NCBI GenBank assembly: GCA_020637805.1
Contig: JACKJU010000006.1
Coordinates: forward strand, 213,649-277,648
Origin: Nitratireductor sp.
Lineage (GTDB): Bacteria > Pseudomonadota > Alphaproteobacteria > Rhizobiales > Rhizobiaceae
Length of the DNA stretch: 64,000 nt
Reading direction: 5' to 3'
The translations under genes and the position numbers were made by a program. The notes below the pieces were generated by a model. It did not search any database. It worked only from the letters and a program-made list of their open reading frames with translations, and was not told where the DNA came from. Each line of letters begins with the position of its first letter. Position 1 is the first letter of the stretch. Positions 25,952-35,587 of the stretch are shown piece after piece.

Positions 25952-26314
25952 GTGAGACAAATCAAATCTGCTGTTGTGTTGGGCGGAGTCGTATTGAGTG
26001 CATGTGTAGGGGACGATCAGGGCGGCGACCGGCCACAGGACCTGCAATTGACGGCTTCTGGCGGGCCGGTTGCAAGAGTTGTCATCAATAACCCTTACAA
26101 TTTCACCGTGGGCGTGGTGGTTTTTCAGGACTGCAACCAGAATTCTTTCGCGAAGCCGCAGCCTCAGACCATTGAGCCGCAGGCGAGTGCCACCTACGAA
26201 GTGGCTCCCGGCTGCTACGTGGTCTCTGCAGGGGAGGCCGGGCTAAGCTTCAATCATGCGGTCGAAAGCCGGCAGATCAACATTGGTGCGGGTCAGGAAA
26301 TCAAGCTTCCCTGA
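25952..26314 (+). CDS. Small lipoprotein, unknown function
   Basis: About 120 residues from a GTG start at 25952, which has GGAG 6 bases upstream. The N-terminus is a lipoprotein signal (basic start, VVLGGVVLSAC, lipobox LSAC), so the mature protein should be lipid-anchored. The remainder is a small beta-rich domain with two cysteines (FQDCNQ and APGCYVV). No family is recognised. It stands between a hydrolase-like gene and a methyltransferase gene, each on its own. Confidence 0.65.
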   Translation: MRQIKSAVVLGGVVLSACVGDDQGGDRPQDLQLTASGGPVARVVINNPYNFTVGVVVFQDCNQNSFAKPQPQTIEPQASATYEVAPGCYVVSAGEAGLSFNHAVESRQINIGAGQEIKLP

Positions 26315-26549
26315 CCAATCCTGTTCCGTCGCCGTAGTGCTGCGCGCGTTGCATCTGTGGCGATTCCGGTTTCTTCACCTTGAGCCATGCCTGAAAGGTT
26401 CTCTTGATCCTGGAGGACGGCTTCTGTAATGAGCGTGGCTGCCGAGTTGGCTCTGGCCGGCTTCGTCAAAATCGCAATTGCTCCAGCAACCAGTTGCAGC
26501 AAATCTGTTGCCGGTTCCCGTTGAAACCGGAACCTTCCAGGAGGAAAGC

Positions 26550-27143
26550 ATGGAAATCGACTGGGAACTCACCGGCAGGATTGTCTGGTGCATCTGCGTT
26601 GTTGCCTGGGGGGTGATCCGTTTCCGTCCGAACATGAAGGCAAGGAAAATCCGGATTGCCGTTGCGAAGCGGCCGCCGATCGAACGCTTCTCGATGTTTG
26701 TCTCCCAGCTCGGACTGGGCATTATCCCCGCGATCTGGGTGTTTACGGGGGTCCCCTCGGCTTTCGACCGTCAGGCCGGCCCAATCAGCGTCATTCTCGG
26801 GGCGCTGTTGTTCGGCTTTTCACTTTACCTGTTCCGCAGAACCCACAAGGCGCTGGGCAAGATGTGGTCACACAGTCTCGATCTTCGCGAGGGCCACAAG
26901 CTCGTGACGAAGGGCATATATGAGAAGGTTCGCCATCCAATGTATTCGGCATTCTGGCTCTGGGCGGTCTCAATGCCATTCCTGCTGGCAAACTGGGTTG
27001 CGGGGCTGGCAGGCGTGGTGGGCTTCGGTACCCTTTATTTCCTGAGGGTCGGGCAGGAAGAGCGGATGATGGAGGACCAGTTCGGGGAGCAGTACAGGGA
27101 CTATGTGAAACGGACGAAACGCATCATTCCGGGCATCTACTGA
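26550..27143 (+). CDS. Isoprenylcysteine carboxyl methyltransferase/PEMT-like membrane methyltransferase
   Basis: A 197-residue inner-membrane protein with about five hydrophobic segments. The C-terminal block GIYEKVRHPMYSAFWLW followed by EERMMEDQFGEQYRDYVKRTKR is the SAM-binding signature of the ICMT/PEMT family (the RHPMY and E-x7-11-Y patterns). The ATG at 26550 follows AGGAGGAAA closely. Bacterial members methylate unknown lipids or small molecules; the substrate here is not predictable. Confidence 0.8.
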   Translation: MEIDWELTGRIVWCICVVAWGVIRFRPNMKARKIRIAVAKRPPIERFSMFVSQLGLGIIPAIWVFTGVPSAFDRQAGPISVILGALLFGFSLYLFRRTHKALGKMWSHSLDLREGHKLVTKGIYEKVRHPMYSAFWLWAVSMPFLLANWVAGLAGVVGFGTLYFLRVGQEERMMEDQFGEQYRDYVKRTKRIIPGIY

Positions 27144-27375
27144 TTCCCAGCAGTTTGATACCGGGATATGTACCAAACCTGCGGCAGTTCGCTCAATGTC
27201 TGTGCAAATCCCTCGACACAACATTGCAATTTTGCAACAGATCTTTTGAAACCCTTTGCCTTGCGAGACGTTTTTCGCTTTGGGAATTGCGAAACGGGAA
27301 AAAGTTTACGAAACGTACACCATAGTTCCCTTTATTCGGCAGCAGTTTAACGCATTTGAAGGTATTCCGGGTGCC

Positions 27376-28098
27376 ATGCCTAAAATGAACTCCAACGTAC
27401 GAATTCTCTCCGCGCTGCTTCTTGCAGGAACCGTGACCCTGACCGGTTGCGCGTCGACAGGCTCTTCTTCGTCCAATGCCGCCGTGAATTCACGCACCGC
27501 GCGCGCGGAGACGGAAAGCAACAGGAACGTTTCGTCCTATGTGCAGCGCTCCAGAGCGTTCGTGACCCGCACCGGCGAGGTCTACATGATGCGCGGGCTG
27601 GCGAACATCTTTTCACGCGGCATCGACAGGATGGCGGAGCGCCTTCGCGCACGTGGCGTCGATGCGGTCGACTTCAACCACGCCGACTGGCGCCCGATTG
27701 CGGAAGACGTCGTACGGCGCAGCAAGAGCGGACAGGTTTCCTATCCCATTGTCATCATGGGGCACTCTCTGGGCGGAAACGCCGCGCCGGATATGGCCAA
27801 CTACCTCGCGCAGAACGGCGTAAAGGTAGACTATGTCGTGGCATTCGATCCCACTCTGCCGCGCACGGTGGGTCCGAACATCAAACGCGTCATCAATTTC
27901 TACCTTCCCCACGATGAGGACAATACCATTCATGCAGGGGCGGGTTTCAAAGGCGAGCTGAAAAACATCAATGTCAGCGGCGTGCCAGGCATCAAGCACA
28001 CCAACGTCGAGAAGAACCCGAGATTCCAGGCCGATGTTATCGAGCGGGTGATGTCGATCACCAAGGAAATCAAGAAGCCGCGCAAGAAGCGGGCCTGA
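27376..28098 (+). CDS. Alpha/beta-hydrolase-like lipoprotein
   Basis: About 240 residues from the ATG at 27376 (a second in-frame ATG is at 27385). The N-terminus is a lipoprotein signal with lipobox LTGC followed by a Ser-rich linker. The domain has MGHSLGGNAAPDMANYL (about 131-147), a typical thioesterase or lipase-like nucleophile elbow, and VVAFDPTLP with a possible acid. The tail is Lys/Arg-rich (KKPRKKRA). A terminator follows at 28153. The substrate is unknown. Confidence 0.72.
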   Translation: MPKMNSNVRILSALLLAGTVTLTGCASTGSSSSNAAVNSRTARAETESNRNVSSYVQRSRAFVTRTGEVYMMRGLANIFSRGIDRMAERLRARGVDAVDFNHADWRPIAEDVVRRSKSGQVSYPIVIMGHSLGGNAAPDMANYLAQNGVKVDYVVAFDPTLPRTVGPNIKRVINFYLPHDEDNTIHAGAGFKGELKNINVSGVPGIKHTNVEKNPRFQADVIERVMSITKEIKKPRKKRA

Positions 28099-28152
28099 TA
28101 CGGCGAAGCCGCGCGTAGCAATTCGTTTCGCGAAGTTTCATTGTATGGATTC

Positions 28153-28181
28153 AAGGGCGCGGCCTAGGGCGGCGCCCTTTT
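28153..28181 (+). terminator. Intrinsic terminator after the lipoprotein hydrolase gene
   Basis: AAGGGCGC and GCGCCCTT form an 8-bp stem with an 11-base loop, followed by TTTT. It lies 55 bp past the stop. Confidence 0.6.
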
Positions 28182-28301
28182 CAATTTCGCGGGCAAAGAA
28201 ACCTGCGCCGGATCAGGCAAATCACACCGCCGGCGCATTTGCACTGCATTGCGCCTGAGCCGCGCCGGCAAGGCGGGCAATGGCTGCGATCCGGTCAGTT
28301 A

Positions 28302-30461
28302 TCAACGAATCAGCTTGGCAAACTTGGTGAACCGCACGGCCTTTCCGGAGAAGCCGGAATAGGGGTTGCCCGCGTTTGCCACCGAAAAACCGGTGACGGG
28401 AACGTCGGCGGGTACCTGGCGGATCATGTTGCGGCCATAGGCTGGCGCCTGAACCGGCGCCTCCACATCTACCGTCGGCTGCTTGGCAAGCGCCCAGCGG
28501 CCAACCACCGCAGCATTGCGCTCGGGTGCGGAGAGCGGATCGAGCGAAATCGTGCGTGCTGCCAGTCCACCAGTTTCAGGTTGCGAACGGTCTATCTGTT
28601 CGTCTTCCAGGCTTGCCATCACGATTTCACGGGGCTGATCTTGCGGCTCCCCGGCTACTTGCGTGGGAGCCGGGCTCTCTTCAGAGGCTGAGCTCGGAGC
28701 TGACGGTTCAATCATGGCCACGAGGCTCGGATTCGGTTCGGGTACCGGGATGTTGGATGCGGCGGCAGGCTGCTCCTGCGTCTCGTTCCGATCAACAGCC
28801 GCGAGTTCGGTTGCCGTTGCCATTTCCGGCTCGGCCTGTTTCTCGCTCAACACCGGGTTTGCCTCGGGTACGGCAATCAATCCGGTCCGTTTGACACCTG
28901 GTTCAATCGGTTCCAGCGAGGCAGTTTCCTCAGTTGCCTTCTCATTTTCCGGCCTGGACGTGGGCAGTGGTACTTCCGTCATGACAGCCTCGGGAAGATC
29001 CGCCGGTGCGAGCGCGGCCAGTTCGATCTGGTTCGAGGTTGCGGCATTGGAAACGCCGATTGCGCTGCGCGGAACCGCAGCGCGGCGCAGGTCCTCGATC
29101 TCACGCGGCGTAAGTGCCGCCAATTCGGATACCGCGGGTCTGGAGTCGCTGTTCTCTGCAAGAAGAGCCAATGCGTCGGGTGCAGAATCGCTGGGTAGAT
29201 CTTTCGAGTTCTCTGCTTGCTGATCCGGTTCCGCCGCCGGCTCAGCCTGTGCGATCTCGGTTTCGGTTTCCGGCATGTTGGAGTTGTCTTCGAGTGATTC
29301 GAAGACGGCCTTGGGTTCCTCCTGCGTTTCAGACGATGCAGCTTCTGCAACCAGGGTGTCCGGTTCTCTGGTGCCGATTTCCGGGGCTATCGCGGGAGCG
29401 TCTTCCGGGCGCCGTTCGGGAACCGGAATGCTGGCCAGCATGGCAAGCGCCGAAGCGGGAGCCTCCTCTTCCTGTGCCGTTGCTGCCGGTTCTTCTTCGG
29501 CCGGTTGTTGCTCCGGCAAGGCAGGCGGGTCCTGCGGCGGCAGCGTTGCCAGCAGTATCTCCCTGCCGGTTTCGAGTTGCTTCGTGCGCGGTGCGGTTTC
29601 GGGAACGGGCACGCTGCCCGGCAGCTTCGTGACCGCAACGGAACGCGGTGCGGGCGTGTTGTTTGCTGCGACTTCGGTCGTGTCTTCCTCGTCGTCCGGT
29701 TCGGGTTCCGGCGTGGAATTTCCCTTCAGCATTGCAAACAGGCCCGAAGCACCCTTGGTGGACCCGGAATTCGGAACCAGGTTGCCGGAGCGCTTGCGCT
29801 GCTCATAGGAGGCAACGGCTGCCTTGTACCCGGAGAGCGGCTTTCCATCTGCGGGAATGTGCAATGACTTGCCATCCGGAAACACCCTGGCAAGTTCGCT
29901 ACGGCTCATGCGCGGCCAGTGCCGCACGCTGCCCACATCCAGATGGACGAAGGGGGAGCCGGATTTCGGGTAGTAGCCTACGCCGCCAACCTGCATCTTG
30001 AGACCGATCTCACGGATTTTCGCAAGCTTCACATCGGGAAGGAAGAAATCCATGGCATTGCCGAGCATGTGCTGGCTTTTCTTCGCCTGGCCGCCACGGG
30101 TGCGGCGAAGCATCTCGTTGGTTGCTGGCGAGCGGTAGCCCGAGATGACGTGAATGTAGCCCTTCGATCCGGATTCGCGGTACGCTTCCCAGATCAGGTC
30201 GAACAGAAGCGGATTCATCTTGGTCGGTTCGTTGCGGCGCCAGTCGCGAAGGAACCAGTTGAGTTTTTTCAGGCCGGCGGCATCGTAGCGGCCATTGCGC
30301 TTGAAGACGATATCGGCCTTTTCACCGGTGTGAAGATAATAGAGCTTGAGACTGCGGGTCTCCGCGTTCGCATTTGCGGGCTGCAGCATGGCGGCAAACA
30401 TCAGGCACAGGCATGCCATGAGAACCGCGCGCGAAAGCGTGCGTTCCGTGAGGAAGCCCAT
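28302..30461 (-). CDS. DUF882/peptidase M15-like wall protein with long repetitive tail
   Basis: About 719 residues from the ATG at 30459-30461; upstream in-frame ATGs reach 30542. A signal peptide (ending ANA) precedes a DUF882 (YcbK-like, M15A) domain of about 150 residues. SGYRSPATNEMLR, KSQHMLGNAMDFF and FVHLDVG give the presumed zinc ligands of a D,D-carboxypeptidase fold. The remaining ~450 residues are Pro/Ala/Glu-rich, low complexity, with recurring V-P-x-P-E motifs (near 29610, 29420, 28960, 28870 and 28735). Such tails are usual for cell-wall-spanning proteins. Enzyme activity is not certain. Confidence 0.85.
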   Translation of the reverse strand: MGFLTERTLSRAVLMACLCLMFAAMLQPANANAETRSLKLYYLHTGEKADIVFKRNGRYDAAGLKKLNWFLRDWRRNEPTKMNPLLFDLIWEAYRESGSKGYIHVISGYRSPATNEMLRRTRGGQAKKSQHMLGNAMDFFLPDVKLAKIREIGLKMQVGGVGYYPKSGSPFVHLDVGSVRHWPRMSRSELARVFPDGKSLHIPADGKPLSGYKAAVASYEQRKRSGNLVPNSGSTKGASGLFAMLKGNSTPEPEPDDEEDTTEVAANNTPAPRSVAVTKLPGSVPVPETAPRTKQLETGREILLATLPPQDPPALPEQQPAEEEPAATAQEEEAPASALAMLASIPVPERRPEDAPAIAPEIGTREPDTLVAEAASSETQEEPKAVFESLEDNSNMPETETEIAQAEPAAEPDQQAENSKDLPSDSAPDALALLAENSDSRPAVSELAALTPREIEDLRRAAVPRSAIGVSNAATSNQIELAALAPADLPEAVMTEVPLPTSRPENEKATEETASLEPIEPGVKRTGLIAVPEANPVLSEKQAEPEMATATELAAVDRNETQEQPAAASNIPVPEPNPSLVAMIEPSAPSSASEESPAPTQVAGEPQDQPREIVMASLEDEQIDRSQPETGGLAARTISLDPLSAPERNAAVVGRWALAKQPTVDVEAPVQAPAYGRNMIRQVPADVPVTGFSVANAGNPYSGFSGKAVRFTKFAKLIR

Positions 30462-30531
30462 TTCTGACAAGGTTTTCAAGTCCCAGTTCGTCCTGTGCCG
30501 TGAACAGCGAGTACCCACATTGTCCTTCATC

Positions 30532-30553
30532 ATGGTTAACATTGCTTAACCAT
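30532..30553. promoter_or_regulatory. Inverted repeat of TTAACCAT half-sites
   Basis: ATGGTTAA and TTAACCAT are perfectly symmetrical about 6 bases, upstream of the DUF882 gene. TTAACCAT is a CtrA-type half-site, but the head-to-head arrangement and spacing differ from the direct TTAA-N7-TTAA box. Confidence 0.4.
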
Positions 30554-30883
30554 GCGGGAATTGCTGATCGTGTTTTTTGAAGGCTCGCCGGCCCCATTTC
30601 CCGATTGGCTGTAGAGCAACGCTCTGGCAAAAATGTGTCGCATGCGGGCGCGAAACAATGATCCAGATCAGCAAGATGGTCAATCGAGGGGGCTAAGGCT
30701 TCCAACAGCAAAATGCATTCCGCAATCCCTGTGGAATTGCAGATTGTCTGGCCAATCGATGGCCTTGCCGGTCAGCGATGGGGTAATGCCCGCAGGCAAT
30801 CATCACACAGCCGCGGAGTTGGAAAAAGACAAGACTGCCACCAGCGGTCCGCCCGTGACAGTCCGTCATTCAAATGAACTATC
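30554..30883. other. Intergenic stretch with no supported gene
   Basis: About 330 bases between the DUF882 gene and the 3' end of the sigma-54 regulator gene. No frame has a credible start, and no strong terminator or repeat was found. It presumably carries the DUF882 promoter. Confidence 0.5.
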
Positions 30884-32479
30884 CTACTTGCCGGTATCCT
30901 TTTCGCCAGCCGTCTCCTCAAGACCGTATTCCTTGAGTTTGCGGTAGAGCGTCGAACGGCCAATTCCGAGACGCCGCGCGACTTCCGACATGCGCCCATT
31001 GTAGATCTCGATTGCGAACGTGATTATCTCACGTTCCATGTCGTTTATCGGGCGGATTTGACCTTCGTCCGAAATCATCTTGAGGTAGCCATAGAGGCCG
31101 GTGGCCGGGAGTTCTGCCCCTTCCGGCGGCCGCACTGAAACAGGGCTGGTTGCCTGATGTGTTGCAACTGATCCCCCTGCAGTGGATTGCGGTTCATCCT
31201 CGATCAGGAAGTCATCTCCGAGCGGGGTGATCATGCCGATCTCGACCGGCTCTGCCGGTTGTCCGGCGTGGTCTTCGAGTTTGAAGTCCGGCATCTGGGA
31301 GACAATTTGCGGGAACTCGTCCAGGGTCAGTTCTTCACGGTCGCACAACACGATGGCGCGAAAGATCGCATTTTCCAGTTCGCGAATGTTACCCGGCCAG
31401 TCATAGGCGGAAAGCACCTCCAGGACCTTCGGATTGATCGCGGAAATGTTCTGTTTCCTCTCTTCGGCGGCCATGCGCTTGACGAAGTGGTAGACAAGAG
31501 CGGGAATGTCTTCCTTGCGTTCGCGAAGCGGCGGCACGGTCATCGGCAGAACGTTCAGGCGATAGTACAGGTCTTCGCGGAAGCGCCCCGCGCGAACCTC
31601 GTCTAGAAGGTTGCGGTTGGTGGCGGAGATTAGACGGATATCGATTTTCACGGGCTTTCGCGCGCCGATGGGGTCGATCTCGCCTTCCTGGATTGCGCGC
31701 AGGAGTTTTACCTGCAGGTCGAACGGCAGTTCCCCAATCTCGTCCAGGAACAGGGTTCCACCATTGGCTTCCTCGAACTTGCCGACATGTTTTTCGGAAG
31801 CGCCCGTAAAGGCACCCTTCTCGTGGCCGAAGAGTATGCTTTCAACGAGGTTTTCAGGCAAGGCGCCGCAGTTGACCGTGATGAAAGGCCTTCCGGCGCG
31901 ATCACTGGATCCCTGGATTGCCCGGGCAACAAGTTCCTTGCCGACGCCCGACTCGCCTTCGATGAGCACAGGAATGCCCGACCGGGCCGCCTTTTCGCCC
32001 ATTGCCATGACCTTTACCATCGCCGGACTCTTGGAGACGATGTCCTTGAAGGTGAATCCGGTCTTTGAAGCGCGCCTCGTGCGTGCCGGTGCCTGCTGGG
32101 CAGAACCTTCGTAGCGGATGGCGTTGTTGAGCGTGGTTTCTAGCTTGTCGAAGGCGATCGGTTTGACAACGAAGTCGAATGCACCACTTCGCATCGCGTT
32201 GACCACGGTATCGATGCCGCCCTGTGCCGTCTGCACGATCACCGGCTTGTTGATGCCGAGGTCGCGCATTTTCTCCAGGACTTCCATGCCGTTCATTTCC
32301 GGCATTACAAGATCGAGAATAACGGCAGAGATTGCCTTGCCGTGCGGCCCGGTCAGGATATCCAGTGCATCGGGCCCATTTTCGGCCTTGACGGCGTTGT
32401 GACCCATTTTAACAATGGCAGCTTCCAGAAGCCGGCGTTGCACCGGGTCGTCATCTACTGCAAGTATGGCGTGGGTCAT
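30884..32479 (-). CDS. Sigma-54-dependent response regulator (NtrC family)
   Basis: About 531 residues. A receiver domain (1-120) has phospho-acceptor Asp56 (ILDLVMPEMNG). The AAA+ domain (about 150-385) has Walker A GESGVGKE, the sigma-54 contact GAFTGA, Walker B TLFLDEIGELP and the R-finger region YYRLNVLPM. After a Gly/Ser/Pro-rich linker of about 90 residues comes a Fis-type helix-turn-helix (EVARRLGIGRSTLYRKLKEY). No histidine kinase is adjacent. The ATG at 32477-32479 starts exactly at the receiver. Targets are unknown. Confidence 0.92.
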   Translation of the reverse strand: MTHAILAVDDDPVQRRLLEAAIVKMGHNAVKAENGPDALDILTGPHGKAISAVILDLVMPEMNGMEVLEKMRDLGINKPVIVQTAQGGIDTVVNAMRSGAFDFVVKPIAFDKLETTLNNAIRYEGSAQQAPARTRRASKTGFTFKDIVSKSPAMVKVMAMGEKAARSGIPVLIEGESGVGKELVARAIQGSSDRAGRPFITVNCGALPENLVESILFGHEKGAFTGASEKHVGKFEEANGGTLFLDEIGELPFDLQVKLLRAIQEGEIDPIGARKPVKIDIRLISATNRNLLDEVRAGRFREDLYYRLNVLPMTVPPLRERKEDIPALVYHFVKRMAAEERKQNISAINPKVLEVLSAYDWPGNIRELENAIFRAIVLCDREELTLDEFPQIVSQMPDFKLEDHAGQPAEPVEIGMITPLGDDFLIEDEPQSTAGGSVATHQATSPVSVRPPEGAELPATGLYGYLKMISDEGQIRPINDMEREIITFAIEIYNGRMSEVARRLGIGRSTLYRKLKEYGLEETAGEKDTGK

Positions 32480-32702
32480 AGGTTGTGTCCCTGTCGGTTG
32501 TCCCCTTGCCGAACCGCCGTTATTCCATGATATCTCATCACGGGCTGGCTTACCGGTGAGGTAATTCTTTGTTTCATTTGGGGACGAACCTACCACGCGG
32601 CGTTAAACAGGCACTTAAACGACAGGATTTACAGTCGGTTACCCGAATAAGAACAATTTTAGACGTTTTCTGGAACCGGCAGATTCGAACAGGCGAGGAA
32701 TG

Positions 32703-34538
32703 ATGCGATTCGTACCCAGACAGAAACCCGCAGGAGCTGGTGCAACGGGAGAGGATCTTGGCAATTTGCCCGAGTGGAACCTGACCGATCTCTATCCGGG
32801 AATGGACAGTCCCGAATATGCAAGGGACGTGAAAACCTCTCTTGAGGAAAGCGCAGCCTTTGAAGCGAAATATGCCGGCAAGCTATCAGGTCTTGCCGAA
32901 GACGATCCCGGTGGGCTGGCTGAAGCAGTCGTTGATTATGAACGTATCGAAAGCCGCATGGGGCGCATCATGTCCTATGCTGGACTTGTCTACACCGGCA
33001 ACACGACGGACCCGGCAAAGGCAAAGTTCTATGGCGACGCCCAGGAAAAAATGACCGATGCCGGTTCCCACCTCCTGTTCTTCACGCTGGAACTGAACCG
33101 CATCGCAGATGCGTTGCTTGAGAATGCGATGAACGGTTCGAAACTGCTTCAACGCTACCGTCCCTGGATCGAGGATCTTCGCAAGGAGCGGCCATACCAG
33201 CTTGAAGATCGGATCGAGCAATTGTTCCACGAAAAATCCGTGACTGGCCGTGGTGCCTGGAACCGGCTGTTCGACGAGACCATGGCGTCGCTTCGCTTCA
33301 CTGTGGACGGTGAGGAACTCACCGCCGAACCTGCGCTCAACCTGCTGCAACACCGTGATCGCGAAAAACGCGAGGCGGCAGCGCGCGAGATCGGCAGGGT
33401 GCTGGCTGACAATTCGCGCACGTTCACGCTGATCACGAACACGCTGTCGAAAGACAAGGAGATTTCGGATCGCTGGCGCGGTTTCACGGATGTCGCCGCA
33501 TCTCGCCATCTGGCCAACCGCGTGGAACCTGAGGTCGTCAACGCCCTGGTCGAAGCCGTGGAGAAGTCGTTTCCGGCAATCTCGCACCGCTACTATGCCA
33601 TGAAAGCCAAATGGCTCGGGCTGGAGAAGATGCAGCACTGGGACCGCAATGCACCGCTGCCGGCGGCCACGGAGAAGGTATATGGCTGGGACGAGGCGCG
33701 CGACATCGTACTTACGGCCTATTCGGGCTTTGCGCCCGAGATGGCGGAAATCGCTGCCGGCTTCTTCGAGAAGGACTGGATCGACGCGCCGGTCCGGCCC
33801 GGCAAGTCTCCCGGTGCCTTTGCCCACCCGACGGTGCCCGAAGTTCATCCATACGTAATGCTCAACTATCTGGGCAAACCGCGGGACGTGATGACGCTGG
33901 CCCATGAGCTTGGGCATGGCGTGCACCAGGTGCTGGCGGCGGAGCAGGGGACGCTCATGTCCCAGACGCCGCTTACCCTTGCTGAAACCGCCAGCGTGTT
34001 CGGCGAGATGCTCACGTTCCGCTCGCTGCTGGAGAAGGCGGAAAACCCTGCCGAGCGCAAGGCCATGCTGGCTCGCAAGGTGGAGGACATGATCAATACC
34101 GTGGTACGCCAGATTGCGTTCTACATGTTCGAACGCAAGGTGCACGAGGCTCGCCGGTCCGGGGAACTGACCAGCGAACAGCTTGGCGAGTTCTGGATGG
34201 ACGTGCAATCGCGAAGCCTTGGACCGATATTCGACCTCGATCCTGGCTACGCTTCCTACTGGAGTTACATCCCGCACTTCATTCATTCGCCCTTCTATGT
34301 CTACGCCTACGCGTTTGGCGATTGCCTCGTGAATTCGCTATACTCCGTCTATCAGGAGGCCGAGGACGGTTTTCAGAAGCGCTACTTCGACATGCTCAAG
34401 GCGGGCGGCACAAAGCACCATTCGGAGCTATTGAAGCCGTTCGGACTTGATGCAAGCGATCCCTCGTTCTGGTACAAGGGGCTGGGCGTTATCGAGGGGC
34501 TGATTTCGGAACTCGAGGCCATCGATACACAGTCCTGA
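32703..34538 (+). CDS. pepF: M3-family oligoendopeptidase F
   Basis: A 611-residue zinc metallopeptidase that degrades oligopeptides in the cytoplasm. HELGH (His401-Glu402-His405) is the HExxH zinc site, and ETASVFGEML, about 25 residues further, supplies the third ligand. It is divergent from the sigma-54 regulator gene (223 bp apart). Two ATGs are in tandem; the second at 32703 has better GAGG spacing. The N-terminal oligopeptidase F helical domain is complete. Confidence 0.93.
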   Translation: MRFVPRQKPAGAGATGEDLGNLPEWNLTDLYPGMDSPEYARDVKTSLEESAAFEAKYAGKLSGLAEDDPGGLAEAVVDYERIESRMGRIMSYAGLVYTGNTTDPAKAKFYGDAQEKMTDAGSHLLFFTLELNRIADALLENAMNGSKLLQRYRPWIEDLRKERPYQLEDRIEQLFHEKSVTGRGAWNRLFDETMASLRFTVDGEELTAEPALNLLQHRDREKREAAAREIGRVLADNSRTFTLITNTLSKDKEISDRWRGFTDVAASRHLANRVEPEVVNALVEAVEKSFPAISHRYYAMKAKWLGLEKMQHWDRNAPLPAATEKVYGWDEARDIVLTAYSGFAPEMAEIAAGFFEKDWIDAPVRPGKSPGAFAHPTVPEVHPYVMLNYLGKPRDVMTLAHELGHGVHQVLAAEQGTLMSQTPLTLAETASVFGEMLTFRSLLEKAENPAERKAMLARKVEDMINTVVRQIAFYMFERKVHEARRSGELTSEQLGEFWMDVQSRSLGPIFDLDPGYASYWSYIPHFIHSPFYVYAYAFGDCLVNSLYSVYQEAEDGFQKRYFDMLKAGGTKHHSELLKPFGLDASDPSFWYKGLGVIEGLISELEAIDTQS

Positions 34539-34629
34539 CAAAGTTCAAGGCCAGGGAAGGGCAATGAAACGTCTCGCAGCCGGTTCCGGACATCACCGCC
34601 CGGCAAGCAACAAGATGACAGGGGTGAAC

Positions 34630-35016
34630 ATGAACAATTTCACGCAGCGAACCAGAAAGACATTCTTCACCGGTATCGTACTGGCGTCGGTGGCGACGCT
34701 TGCGGCGTGCAATACCACGAAGGAAAAGGTGGATCCGCTGGCCGGTGGCGGCGGGCTGGCAGGGAACTGGGTTTCCGGTGACAATGTCTTCACGGCAAAC
34801 TTCAATGCTGGCCAGTTCCTCGCGACCACGAATGACACGGGTACAGTGATTTCCGAAGGCAATTACGTGGTTTCCTCGGCCAGCGAGGTCAATCTGAACT
34901 GGACCGGCAAGCTTACCGGCCAGCCGAACAGCGCCGTTTGCCAGCGCCCCGATCCGAACCTGCTCTCATGCACGGATGCAAGTGGCAAGACCTTCACCAT
35001 GCGCAAGCAGTTTTGA
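34630..35016 (+). CDS. Outer-membrane lipoprotein, Omp10-like
   Basis: About 128 residues. The ATG at 34630 follows AGGGG by 5 bases. A signal peptide ends in lipobox LAAC. A small beta-barrel-like domain with one disulfide pair (VCQRPD and LSCTDASG) follows, with the pattern GNWVSGD, EGNYVVSSASEV and NWTGKL resembling Brucella Omp10 and related protease-inhibitor-like lipoproteins. The exact role is unknown. It lies downstream of pepF, 91 bp apart. Confidence 0.65.
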   Translation: MNNFTQRTRKTFFTGIVLASVATLAACNTTKEKVDPLAGGGGLAGNWVSGDNVFTANFNAGQFLATTNDTGTVISEGNYVVSSASEVNLNWTGKLTGQPNSAVCQRPDPNLLSCTDASGKTFTMRKQF

Positions 35017-35238
35017 TGACGCGCGGGCCGGCAACCATAGGCCTCCGCGATCCTGACTGAAACGGTTGCGGTCGGTTGCCTGCGCCTCCTTCACCTGGCC
35101 GGTCACGTCTCCATATGCGCTTTTTAAACGCGGGCCGGATCGGCCTTTACAGGTGTGGTACAAATGCCGCACGCGGCTTTGCTGCTTGCGAAAAGAACAG
35201 TGTTTGTGTATCCGTTTTTCTTGATCGAGCTGTAATTT

Positions 35239-35252
35239 TTGCCTGCAGGCAA
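35239..35252. other. 14-bp palindrome upstream of the oxidase subunit IV gene
   Basis: TTGCCTGCAGGCAA is perfectly self-complementary and lies 33 bp before the ATG at 35285. It may be an operator or a leader hairpin; no regulator is known for it. Confidence 0.3.
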
Positions 35253-35284
35253 TATGCTTGCGGGCAGCAATGGGGAGAAAGAAC

Positions 35285-35500
35285 ATGGCCAAGGATATCG
35301 AGCACGCTACTGGCAGTGCGATGGACTATTACGAGCACGACAAGACCTACAAGCTCTTCCTGGGCATGGCGAAGTGGGGCATTGCCTCCTGTGTCGCATT
35401 GCTGATTGGAATGATGGTCGGGTTCTTCATGGGCGGCGGGCTCGTCGGCGGCTCGATCGTGTTCATCCTGCTCATGATCGTATCCTATTTCGTCCTCTGA
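35285..35500 (+). CDS. aa3-type cytochrome c oxidase subunit IV
   Basis: A 71-residue protein with the alphaproteobacterial COX4_pro_2 pattern: HATGSAMDYYEHDKTYKLFL followed by one or two membrane helices (about 30-70). It is a small accessory subunit of the aa3 terminal oxidase, encoded away from the main cta operon, as in other Hyphomicrobiales. GGGGAG precedes the ATG. A terminator at 35563 separates it from pnt. Confidence 0.87.
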   Translation: MAKDIEHATGSAMDYYEHDKTYKLFLGMAKWGIASCVALLIGMMVGFFMGGGLVGGSIVFILLMIVSYFVL

Positions 35501-35562
35501 GTTGGACGATGCAGGCGGCTGGCTGCTTTGCGGTGGCCAGGCCGGAGGCGGGAATTGGTGGC

Positions 35563-35587
35563 AGCCGCCCTTTGCGGGCGGCTTTTG
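35563..35587 (+). terminator. Intrinsic terminator after oxidase subunit IV
   Basis: AGCCGCCC and GGGCGGCT form an 8-bp stem with loop TTTGC, followed by TTTGCTT. It lies 60 bp past the stop. Confidence 0.7.

Noticed and set aside
32886..34286. 466-residue minus-strand open frame
   Set aside because: Antisense to pepF, whose HExxH site and full length are clear.
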